DNA of 7,572 nucleotides from Taibaiella sp. (GTDB lineage Bacteria; Bacteroidota; Bacteroidia; Chitinophagales; Chitinophagaceae): the NCBI GenBank assembly GCA_019454705.1, contig JACFNS010000111.1:1-7572 (forward strand), written 5' to 3'. The notes under the pieces are model-generated. The model was not told the origin of the DNA. It made no database searches and saw nothing but the letters and a program-made list of their open reading frames with translations. Of this stretch, positions 1 to 6,098 are shown piece after piece. Position 1 is the stretch's first letter. Every line of letters begins with the position of its first letter. The translations under genes were made by a program, and so were the position numbers.

Positions 1-363
1 TATCAGGAATAACAATATAAGCGTACCCAGCAATCCCATGCTGCGGCTGTACCATTTGCTGGTTTCGCTGTCTTTCTTTACCGCATACCTGCTCTTGCGG
101 CTGCCCCTGTTCTTCGACCATAGCAACAATCCCTGCACCACATGCAGTATCAGGAAGGCGAACAGGCCAATCTCTATTGTGCGTATCACGGGGTTGGTAC
201 CCATAAAGTGGGCCAGGTGTTGAAACTGCTCACCACCGTCATTCCAGAATATCTGTGCATTGATATATGCATGGACCATAAGGAATGTAATGAGAAAAAT
301 GCCGGTAAGGCTCATCTGCAGCTTTTTACCAACCGAAGTACTGAAATAACTTTTCCAGGACAT
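1..363 (-). CDS. sdhC: Succinate dehydrogenase cytochrome b subunit, b558 family (N-terminal part, runs off the left edge)
   Basis: The minus strand reads open from an ATG at 363 to base 1, giving 121 codons with no stop; the C-terminal half lies outside the window. The start MSWKSYFSTSVGKKLQMSLT and the following hydrophobic helix match the membrane anchor of Bacteroidota succinate dehydrogenase/fumarate reductase. Residues about 15-37 form the first membrane helix with H31, residues about 58-82 the second with H74, and a third begins near 109. In the dihaem members of this family, histidines in these helices bind haem b, so H31 and H74 are candidate ligands. The protein would anchor SdhA and SdhB in the inner membrane and pass electrons to menaquinone. 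I expect sdhA and sdhB to follow beyond the edge, as is usual in this phylum. The ATG lies about 41 bases after a good promoter candidate and has no clear Shine-Dalgarno sequence. The identification rests on recognition of the family, not on a search. Confidence 0.9.
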   Translation of the reverse strand, partial: MSWKSYFSTSVGKKLQMSLTGIFLITFLMVHAYINAQIFWNDGGEQFQHLAHFMGTNPVIRTIEIGLFAFLILHVVQGLLLWSKNRGSRKSRYAVKKDSETSKWYSRSMGLLGTLILLFLI

Positions 364-403
364 AAACCTTTGAAGATTTGACTGAGAATTAAAAAAATCC
401 CTG

Positions 404-434
404 CAAAGATAATAATCCAACGCGCTAATAACAA
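404..434 (-). promoter_or_regulatory. Bacteroidota-type promoter candidate for sdhC
   Basis: On the minus strand TTG (434-432) is followed after 20 bases by TATCTTTG (411-404). This matches the Bacteroidota primary sigma factor pattern TTG/TTTG, N19-21, TAnnTTTG, with no mismatch in the -7 box. Transcription would start near 398, leaving a leader of about 35 bases before the sdhC ATG at 363. The surroundings are very AT-rich. Confidence 0.6.
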
Positions 435-550
435 TCGTATTAATTAATATATATAGCAGGCAATTATTGATAATAACATTAAATCAACATAGGGAGTTGA
501 CATTCTGCCTATCACTTTAGCTTATTGAAGTAATTACGCGGGAAAAGCAC

Positions 551-587
551 AAAAAATTCAACAGTATTAAATCACCGACCCTGTTAA
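551..587 (-). terminator. Weak intrinsic terminator candidate after the Uma2-family gene
   Basis: Just after the TGA of the Uma2-family gene, the minus strand reads TTAACAG (587-581), a 16-base loop, and CTGTTGA (564-558). These form a 7-bp stem with one G-U pair, followed by A and six T (556-551). The stem is AT-rich and the loop is large, so this is only suggestive. Its position fits the end of the minus-strand gene cluster. Confidence 0.3.
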
Positions 588-589
588 GT

Positions 590-1192
590 TCAGGAGACCT
601 GGTCAATCAGCCGGGTGCTCGCATAAATCTCACTTAGGGAAAGAACGACATCTATAGCCCTTATGTTCAATGAATAAGAAATGTCCCTGTATTCAGACAA
701 TTCCCAATGCCCGCTGCTATTGATATGAAAAGCCTCTACCCCTATCGTTTCCGAATCTACTAATATGTATTCCTTTAGCGTGGCGATGTCCCTGTACAGC
801 CTGAATTTTTCTCCTCTGTCGTAATTTTTAGTGGATGGTGACAGGACTTCTATAATGACAGTGGGGTTTAAAAAATTCATGTCATCGTTATTCCTGCTCT
901 CCACTTCACCACATATAACGGAAATGTCAGGATAGGTAAACAGCGTGTTCTTCGGAATATGTATCCTCATATCGCTGCCAAATGGGCGGCATGGTTTACC
1001 GCTCAGTTTATTACCCAAGGCAACCAATAAATTAGTTGTAATGATATTGTGATGCAGCTTTGCACCGGACATGGCAAATATTTCGCCCTTATAGTACTCA
1101 TGCTTTTCTGTAGCAGCATTTTCCATCTCCAGGTATTCTTCAATAGTGTACCTGTCTTTGCTATAAGCGGGTATGGGCTCTTTTATATCCAC
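590..1192 (-). CDS. Uma2-family (DUF820) putative restriction-endonuclease-fold protein
   Basis: A 200-residue soluble protein of the Uma2 family (Pfam PF05685), of typical length. Visible family signs are the N-terminal [11 protein letters not shown] segment (14-24), the [16 protein letters not shown] stretch (29-44), H47-H48 followed by a helix, the strand with YPDISVI (87-93), and [10 protein letters not shown] (112-121) followed by the D125/K129/YRDI region. D89 and E115 with a nearby lysine form a PD-(D/E)XK-like set, so a metal-dependent nuclease fold is predicted. The biological role of the family is not established; it is often present in many copies per genome. The start is a GTG: an in-frame TAG lies two codons upstream and the next methionine is residue 23, inside the conserved region. 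A short out-of-frame ATG overlaps this GTG. The gene begins 20 bases after the broken gene upstream and is probably the last of the cluster. Sampled stretches have about 37-38% GC, lower than the ddl end of the cluster. Confidence 0.85.
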   Translation of the reverse strand: MDIKEPIPAYSKDRYTIEEYLEMENAATEKHEYYKGEIFAMSGAKLHHNIITTNLLVALGNKLSGKPCRPFGSDMRIHIPKNTLFTYPDISVICGEVESRNNDDMNFLNPTVIIEVLSPSTKNYDRGEKFRLYRDIATLKEYILVDSETIGVEAFHINSSGHWELSEYRDISYSLNIRAIDVVLSLSEIYASTRLIDQVS

Positions 1193-1212
1193 ATACTAAA
1201 GATAATTAAAAT

Positions 1213-1766
1213 TCAGACACCGCTATCCAGACGCAGCATTTTATTGTCTATCAATTGAAAGAAATGTGCCGGGTTGAAGGTGCGCCAGTTATCACTTTCC
1301 AGTTGGCGTATATACATGTCAATATGCGATATTTTAAAGTCGTATTTGGTAGACTCCGGCATATTGATGGATACTACCCAGCCTCCATCATCTTTTATAT
1401 CCTCATACCACTCTTCATAATATTCACTGTCGCTGCTATGAAAGTTGAGTACGTTTTCAGTTATGAGTATAAACTTATTCAGCCCCTTTGCTATCATCTG
1501 ATCTATTACCGACCGTTTCAACTGCATGATATCATTCTCCACCGCATCATTCCATTCTCCTATCATTTCAGGTCGTAGTCGGCATACAACACCTTCAAGT
1601 ATAGTGTCCGCGAGCCAAACTCGTCCCACTGCGGGTGGATATAATAATTGTAAACCGTATTGGAAAATTCAAACTCACTGTACTCTTTTCCGTAAAAGGG
1701 AGAAAACTCGTCCTCTTCGGCTGTGTACAGGTGCCGCCAATTGTAGTATGGTTCTATATCATGCAT
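1213..1766 (-). pseudogene. Conserved Bacteroidota protein of unknown function, broken by a frameshift
   Basis: Two minus-strand reading frames fit together as one gene. The first starts at the ATG at 1766 (MHDIEPYYNWRHLYTAEEDE) and stops at 1563 after 67 codons, ending in LYLKVLYADYDLK. The second frame carries EMIGEWNDAVENDIMQLKR from 1569 on and ends at 1213 with a segment holding NWRTFNPAHFFQLIDNK. Going from one frame to the other needs a -1 shift (one base, or a larger number one more than a multiple of three, missing) near 1563-1571. The joined protein would have about 184 residues. I recall acidic, aromatic-rich Bacteroidota proteins of unknown function in which YADYD-like and IGEWND-like segments follow one another, but could not check this. 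An in-frame TAG two codons upstream fixes the first start. The second frame has its own ATG at 1629, but the roughly 20 residues it adds come from the shadow frame of the first part. No function can be assigned. I see no slippery heptamer, so I favour a mutation or sequence error over programmed frameshifting. Confidence 0.6.
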
Positions 1767-1809
1767 ATGCTATCCCCCCCTTCTTTCCTGCTTCACTATA
1801 CACAATAGT

Positions 1810-2130
1810 TTACTTCACCTTTTCATTGCCATATTTCTCCTGCCAGGCCAATGCGCCGCCTGTTACGTTCACGCAGTTTTTAAAACCCACCTGCTCCAGC
1901 ACCATGCAGGCCTGCATACTGCGCTTGCCCGAGCGGCAATGGATGATTAACTCTTCATCACGCAACTCGTCTATTTCATCCAGTTGCATGCCCATTATCT
2001 GCCCCAGGGGAATGAGTTGTGCGCCCATATTATATTCTGCATATTCGTCCGGCTCACGCACATCTATTATATGCAGTTGCTCGCCGTTGTCCAGCCTTTG
2101 TTTCAGTTCTTCTACAGTTATCTCTTTCAT
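1810..2130 (-). CDS. Single-domain rhodanese-like protein
   Basis: A 106-residue cytoplasmic protein that consists of one rhodanese domain and nothing else. It shows the N-terminal helix ITVEELKQRL (4-13), the strand and turn IIDVREPDEY (21-30), the AQLIPLGQI segment (37-45), and the active-site loop CRSGKRS (65-71). C65 is the expected sulfur-carrying cysteine, and the loop has the usual six-residue length of sulfur-transfer rhodaneses. The C-terminal VTGGALAWQEKYG (88-100) is also typical. Such stand-alone domains resemble GlpE/PspE-type thiosulfate or persulfide sulfurtransferases; the physiological sulfur donor and acceptor cannot be told from sequence. The ATG lies 3 bases after the TAA of the T9SS-exported gene, which suggests translational coupling. 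The first 34 residues contain no signal peptide. Confidence 0.93.
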   Translation of the reverse strand: MKEITVEELKQRLDNGEQLHIIDVREPDEYAEYNMGAQLIPLGQIMGMQLDEIDELRDEELIIHCRSGKRSMQACMVLEQVGFKNCVNVTGGALAWQEKYGNEKVK

Positions 2131-2133
2131 TTG

Positions 2134-4035
2134 TTACAGTTTGATAATCTTAGTTGGTGTCGAATTTTGACCGTTCATATCCAGGTGAACAAAGTACACA
2201 CCCGGCTGCAGTTCTTGTATATCTATCCATTCTCCAGCCTGTGTAGTGCCATACAGCAAAGTCCTGCCCTGCACGTCCGTCACCTTGTAGGCAGCCCCGC
2301 CCCCCTGGCTGATGTTGAAATTCAGCTTTATCTTATCTGTAGCGGGGTTGGGCACTACATCCCATTTGCCCCTCTGTTGCGACACCGGCCCGTTAACAAC
2401 AGAAGGAAAAAACTCACCGAACAAAGGCCTGATCATTAAAGCGCCCTGTATGCCGGATTTCTTCCACTCGCTGATAACGTTGTAATATACATGGTTGTCC
2501 GCGGTGCGATTCACATCCAGCCCGAAGTACAGGCTATCGCTGGAACCTAAAGCAGGCTGTATAGTGCCTATGTAAAAATTGCCTGCAGGCAGTATCACCG
2601 GCTGTGCAAACTTATAATACCAAAAGGCATTCTGGTGCAGGTATGCCGGTACAAAAAAATCTTCCTGGTACAGGATATTGTCACTACCACCACCAAAAGC
2701 TATATCGCTATACACTGTGACAGAAAAATACTTCTGGTAAGCCAGTGGCACCTGTCTGCCAAAGTAGATGGCAATGCCTTTTAGAGTATCAGGTACATTC
2801 AGCCTGTGCTCGATAGCTATTTTGCCGGGCAAGGTTGAAAACAGGTTCAGATAATAGCTCTTCTCAGCAGTGCCATCATCGTATGCCAGGTAGTTATAAA
2901 AATGCTGATATCCCCTGATGGTGTCATTGTCCACCGGGCCTGTATCAGCCGTATTACGCAGGTAAAATTTATTCTCGAAAGTAACTATTGAATTGGGGGC
3001 CGGCTGCGATACTGTGTTGGTGTATACGGGAAAGGACACTCCGTTTTCTGCATTACTGCCTATACCTGCGTTGTTATTGCCGCTGCTCAACGGTGTATTG
3101 CTGAAGAATTCCCTTGATGTATAACCGTAGTCAATCGTAACAGGGTTAGTATTGTTGTTACGTACTGCTGTTTCAAACTGGGAGGCACGCTCACCTGCTG
3201 CATTGGCTATATACTGCTGGTAGGGCATAAAAGTATAATCATTCAACATTTGCGTAGGCTCTTTGGTAAAAGCCACGTCCTGCACTGCAGTATCATTTAT
3301 ATTCCTGCCGGCACTCAGCCTTATATAATCTATATTCCAGTTATCATCTGTATTATTGATAGATGCCTTGTTGACAAAACGGAAACGGAATTCGCTGTTA
3401 AAATAGTTCGTATCTGTAATAGGTATCATCACCTGTTTGAAAGGCTCTAAAACAGAACCTGCCACACGCCACACCCTCACCCACGGACTGGTACTGCTGG
3501 CGCGGCGAAAATATAACATGAGCGAATCATTGGGCTGAGGGTCGAAGCCCGCACCCTGCGGCTGGTAAAAAAAACTCAGGTACAAACTATCACCCGGTGT
3601 ATAAGTACTCAGGTCTATGGGTTGAGAAGTGAGGCTGTCGCAATACCTCACTACATTTTTATTGCTTTTCTCGTACGGCAGGCCTGATGCGTCCAAAGCG
3701 TCAAATGTAGCAACTCCACGACTGATGGGTGCAACCGCCATATTGTTATTGATATATACCTGCCTGTCCTGCCAGGTGTTAGTATCAGGAAAGAAGTTGG
3801 TGCTGGTAAAGTCTTCGAAAAAAGGCAATGATATGGCTGTGCCCTTGGCTGCGGCTCGCGGAGTAGTGGTGTAATAGTTTTTTACCAAAGTGGTGTCATG
3901 CGGGCGATATCCCAGCGGGGCGACACCTTCGCCCTGGGCTACAGCATTATTGCATATCACCATCAACAGCAATATGCCCGCCATATTCAGCAACAACTGA
4001 AATTTTGTATATCGTTTACCAATCACTGTCGTCAT
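2134..4035 (-). CDS. T9SS type A sorting domain-containing secreted protein
   Basis: A 633-residue exported protein. Residues 1-33 look like a Sec signal peptide, with basic residues K7, R8 and K11, a hydrophobic core at about 13-28, and a signal peptidase I site AVA|Q at 31-34. The mature chain would begin with glutamine, in line with the Bacteroidota Q rule. Residues about 70-245 (LPFFEDF at 70-76, then several beta strands up to DNWNIDYIRLS) resemble a MAM/jelly-roll-like beta-sandwich. A second beta-rich region at about 380-545 holds YLAYDDGTAEKSY and GALMIRPLFGEFF. Residues 560-633, from PNPATDKIKL through LQPGVYFVHL to the terminal TKIIKL, form a type A T9SS sorting domain. The protein should cross the outer membrane by the T9SS and be released or attached to the surface. 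I see no catalytic motif, so the function is unknown. Its first 20 bases overlap the end of the PASTA gene. A later start at M18 is possible but would remove the basic n-region. Confidence 0.92.
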   Translation of the reverse strand: MTTVIGKRYTKFQLLLNMAGILLLMVICNNAVAQGEGVAPLGYRPHDTTLVKNYYTTTPRAAAKGTAISLPFFEDFTSTNFFPDTNTWQDRQVYINNNMAVAPISRGVATFDALDASGLPYEKSNKNVVRYCDSLTSQPIDLSTYTPGDSLYLSFFYQPQGAGFDPQPNDSLMLYFRRASSTSPWVRVWRVAGSVLEPFKQVMIPITDTNYFNSEFRFRFVNKASINNTDDNWNIDYIRLSAGRNINDTAVQDVAFTKEPTQMLNDYTFMPYQQYIANAAGERASQFETAVRNNNTNPVTIDYGYTSREFFSNTPLSSGNNNAGIGSNAENGVSFPVYTNTVSQPAPNSIVTFENKFYLRNTADTGPVDNDTIRGYQHFYNYLAYDDGTAEKSYYLNLFSTLPGKIAIEHRLNVPDTLKGIAIYFGRQVPLAYQKYFSVTVYSDIAFGGGSDNILYQEDFFVPAYLHQNAFWYYKFAQPVILPAGNFYIGTIQPALGSSDSLYFGLDVNRTADNHVYYNVISEWKKSGIQGALMIRPLFGEFFPSVVNGPVSQQRGKWDVVPNPATDKIKLNFNISQGGGAAYKVTDVQGRTLLYGTTQAGEWIDIQELQPGVYFVHLDMNGQNSTPTKIIKL

Positions 4036-4867
4036 TGCTATTATTAACAGGTTTCTTCGGTTGTTTATTGCCTTGATTAGGGGTGTTTGTCTTGGCTGGA
4101 GCTGTTTGCCTTATTTTAAGGTCCATCAGTTCGCCCTGCTTGATACGGTTAATACCACCAAATTCGTTCTTCGCTTCAGGATACTGGTAATATATCACAG
4201 CTGTCATCGAATCAGTTATCGGCCCTTCCCATATATCTATGAATTGCAGTCCCGACGCGCTGATAATTGCCGCACCTTCCGCATAGGTCATGCCCAACAC
4301 CTCCGGCACGTCAAATTCTACATTGCCTAATCCATCACCTATTACCAATGTAATCTTACTACCCTGCGGTATCATATCACCGGCTTTTATCACCCTGCCG
4401 TTATACATCTGCTCTAAGATAGCCCCGTCTGCTATATCAGGGCGGTGTACTGTGTCACCCAATCGTAATTTGTTGCTGCGCAGCACCATTTCAGCGCTTC
4501 TGAATGATACGCCCATCAGGTCGGGCATGGGGGTAAGCGGTGCCTGCGATTTGTTCACTATTATAAAGACCGTTCTGCCACGCTTGACAAACGCACCCGT
4601 ATCCGGCATTTGCGATAGTACAACACCTGCGTCTTTTTTCAAATCGAAGGCAGAGTCCACGTCAATATCAAAGCCTTCTTTCTCCAATATCTTTACGGCA
4701 TCACCAAAGGTTTTATTCACCAATACAGGCATCTTTATCTGTTCTCCATGCCCGGTAATACTGCCCAGGCTGGAAAAAAATATCACATAAAAAACAATAG
4801 CCACCAGCAGCATCAGCAGCAGGTGAAACCATATGGATTGCTTGTATTTTTCTTTGATTAATGCCAT
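4016..4867 (-). CDS. Membrane-anchored protein with three PASTA domains
   Basis: A 283-residue protein with a short basic N-terminus (K5, K7, K9), one transmembrane helix at about 12-34, and a periplasmic part. Three PASTA-like repeats follow, at about 45-106, 112-177 and 185-254. They show the pattern of a P-x-(L/V)-x-G-like start (MPVLVNKTF, MPDLMGVSF, VPEVLGMTY), a helix (DAVKILEKEGF, SAEMVLRSNKL, EGAAIISASGL), and a closing strand (VFIIVN, ITLVIGDG, LMDLKIRQ). The tail 256-283 is rich in N, P, K and D and is probably disordered. In other bacteria PASTA domains bind uncrosslinked peptidoglycan or muropeptides and are fused to PknB-type kinases or penicillin-binding proteins. Here there is no kinase or transpeptidase domain, so the protein looks like a stand-alone wall sensor, binder or scaffold; that role is inferred. 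It starts 6 bases after the ddl stop, which fits co-expression with D-Ala-D-Ala synthesis. Confidence 0.9.
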   Translation of the reverse strand: MALIKEKYKQSIWFHLLLMLLVAIVFYVIFFSSLGSITGHGEQIKMPVLVNKTFGDAVKILEKEGFDIDVDSAFDLKKDAGVVLSQMPDTGAFVKRGRTVFIIVNKSQAPLTPMPDLMGVSFRSAEMVLRSNKLRLGDTVHRPDIADGAILEQMYNGRVIKAGDMIPQGSKITLVIGDGLGNVEFDVPEVLGMTYAEGAAIISASGLQFIDIWEGPITDSMTAVIYYQYPEAKNEFGGINRIKQGELMDLKIRQTAPAKTNTPNQGNKQPKKPVNNSNDDSDW

Positions 4868-4873
4868 GTATTA

Positions 4874-5866
4874 CTAAGCCTGTTGTTTAAGACAATCTTC
4901 TACCAAAGCACCGTAAAAATCTTTCAGTGTCATACCGGCTGCCCTTACTTGCTGGGGCACTATGCTCGCTTCGCTCTGGCCGGGCATGGTATTCACTTCC
5001 AGGAAGTACAGTTTATCGGTTTTGTTCTGCAATATAAAATCCATACGCACTACGCCCCGGCAGTTGAGATGCCGGTATATATAGCCCGATTTTGTTTCCA
5101 GCATTTCCTTCACCTGTTCGCTCACGGGTGCGGGTGTTATCTCGTTGGTCACACCCGGGGTATATTTCGCTTCGTAGTCAAAAAATTCGTTCTGGCTCAC
5201 TATCTCCGTAGCCGGCAATGTGTGCAGTTTACCATCTACCCTATATACACCTATGGTCAGTTCCCTGCCTTCTATAAACTCCTCTATCAGCACCTGGTTG
5301 TCTTCTTTAAAAGCCTTTTCTATAGCAGGTAGCAGGTCTTCCACGGCTTTCACCTTTGTTACCCCCAGGCTCGATCCGCTCTCATTGGGCTTTACAAACA
5401 TGGGCAGTTGTATCTGCTCAAGTATAGAACCTACTGAGTATGGCTCCCCTTTTATCAGGTGTACCGAGTTGGCGATGTTCACTATATTAAATTCCTTCAC
5501 TACTTTATTACAGTAGCTTTTATTAAAGGTGAGAGCTGACACTATAGCATTGCAGGAGGTATAGGGTACGTCCAGCATGTCTAAATAGCCCTGCATACGG
5601 CCATCCTCTCCCGGCGTGCCATGTATGGCTATAAATGCCATGTCAAACACTACTTTTTCACCATTAACTGTCAGTGTGAAGTCGTTTTTGTCAACAGGGA
5701 TTTTAGCACCCGCATCCTCGTACCACCAGCCGTCTTTGGTCACAACAATGGTATATACATTATATTTTTCTGCATCCAGGTTCTTCTTTATGGTAGCGGC
5801 GGTTTGTATAGAGATAACATATTCGCCGGAATAGCCACCCGCAAGCAGGGCAATGTTTTTCTTCAT
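4874..5866 (-). CDS. ddl: D-alanine--D-alanine ligase
   Basis: A 330-residue cytoplasmic ATP-grasp enzyme that joins two D-alanines using ATP, giving the dipeptide used by MurF in peptidoglycan precursor synthesis. The N-terminal domain has LLAGGYSGEYVIS (7-19), where E15 matches the substrate-binding glutamate of E. coli DdlB, and IHGTPGEDGRMQGYL (81-95). The ATP-grasp part has FVKPNESGSSLGVTKV (157-172), EEFIEGRELTIGV (195-207) and the YEAKY loop (231-235). Metal and substrate residues appear as R274 and D276 in VVRMDF, E290 and N292 in FLEVNTMPG, and S301 in ASIVP. Y235 corresponds to the DdlB tyrosine associated with D-Ala rather than D-lactate specificity. The length is normal and nothing needed is missing. 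It is the first gene of the leftward cluster, with a promoter candidate about 36 bases upstream and no clear Shine-Dalgarno sequence. Confidence 0.97.
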   Translation of the reverse strand: MKKNIALLAGGYSGEYVISIQTAATIKKNLDAEKYNVYTIVVTKDGWWYEDAGAKIPVDKNDFTLTVNGEKVVFDMAFIAIHGTPGEDGRMQGYLDMLDVPYTSCNAIVSALTFNKSYCNKVVKEFNIVNIANSVHLIKGEPYSVGSILEQIQLPMFVKPNESGSSLGVTKVKAVEDLLPAIEKAFKEDNQVLIEEFIEGRELTIGVYRVDGKLHTLPATEIVSQNEFFDYEAKYTPGVTNEITPAPVSEQVKEMLETKSGYIYRHLNCRGVVRMDFILQNKTDKLYFLEVNTMPGQSEASIVPQQVRAAGMTLKDFYGALVEDCLKQQA

Positions 5867-5901
5867 ATTATATTAAGTGGTACGCTAAAAGTTGATGCTA
5901 C

Positions 5902-5934
5902 CAAAGGTAATAGAAAATTGAATGAACACGGAAA
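5902..5934 (-). promoter_or_regulatory. Bacteroidota-type promoter candidate for the ddl cluster
   Basis: The minus strand carries TACCTTTG (5909-5902), a perfect TAnnTTTG -7 box. It is preceded after 21 bases by TTTC (5934-5931), a one-mismatch -33 box. Transcription would start near 5895 and leave a leader of about 29 bases before the ATG at 5866. Since the next five genes are closely spaced, this could drive the whole unit down to 590. Confidence 0.5.
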
Positions 5935-6040
5935 CATGTGCCATAAATTCATCTTAATGAAACAATTAGCCTTGTTATAAGCGAAGCTTGGCAAAATTTG
6001 GGTTCAATAGTATGCAGGCTTTTTTTACAGTTAACAAACA

Positions 6041-6071
6041 AACGCCCTTAGTTGCATGAAAAAAGGGTGTT
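6041..6071. repeat. Inverted repeat upstream of the rightward surface-protein gene
   Basis: AACGCCCTT (6041-6049) and AAGGGTGTT (6063-6071) can pair over 9 bp with one G-U pair and a 13-base loop. The right arm touches the TATCTTTA box at 6071. No T run follows on the plus strand, and only a broken TGTTTGTT follows on the minus strand, so it is a poor terminator. It could be an operator or a hairpin in the mRNA leader; the sequence does not decide between them. Confidence 0.4.
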
Positions 6072-6078
6072 ATCTTTA
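6048..6078 (+). promoter_or_regulatory. Weak promoter candidate for the repeat surface-protein gene
   Basis: TATCTTTA (6071-6078) differs from the Bacteroidota -7 box TAnnTTTG only in its last base. A poor -33 match, TTAG (6048-6051), lies 19 bases upstream. The start of transcription would be near 6085, giving a very short leader before the ATG at 6099. A second candidate is TTG (5972-5974), 18 bases, AAAATTTG (5993-6000), which would place the inverted repeat inside the leader. Neither is strong. Confidence 0.25.
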
Positions 6079-6098
6079 TAATAACTCATACAAGTATC

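Noticed and set aside
38..381. Two overlapping small plus-strand reading frames (38-223 and 142-381)
   Set aside because: The opposite strand is the well-supported sdhC start; these frames are its shadows.
1563..1629. Programmed -1 frameshifting or a separate gene starting at the ATG at 1629
   Set aside because: No X XXY YYZ heptamer is present in the overlap, and the residues added from the 1629 start are out-of-frame shadow of the upstream part, so a lesion is more likely.
1526..2170. A 214-codon plus-strand reading frame opposite the rhodanese and the broken gene
   Set aside because: It is antisense to a clear rhodanese gene, its product is a Ser/Cys-rich string without domain signs, and no promoter or start signal supports it.
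4290..4790. A 166-codon plus-strand reading frame opposite the PASTA gene
   Set aside because: It mirrors the codons of the three-PASTA protein and has no recognisable domain; a shadow frame.
5961..5976. AACAA / TTGTT short palindrome in the divergent intergenic region
   Set aside because: Five AT-rich base pairs are expected by chance in such sequence.
5984..6026. AAGCTTG / CAGGCTT stem followed by a T run, resembling a plus-strand terminator
   Set aside because: The loop is 24 bases, the stem is only 7 bp with a G-U pair, and no plus-strand gene lies upstream to be terminated. An attenuator role would need a promoter further left that I cannot support.
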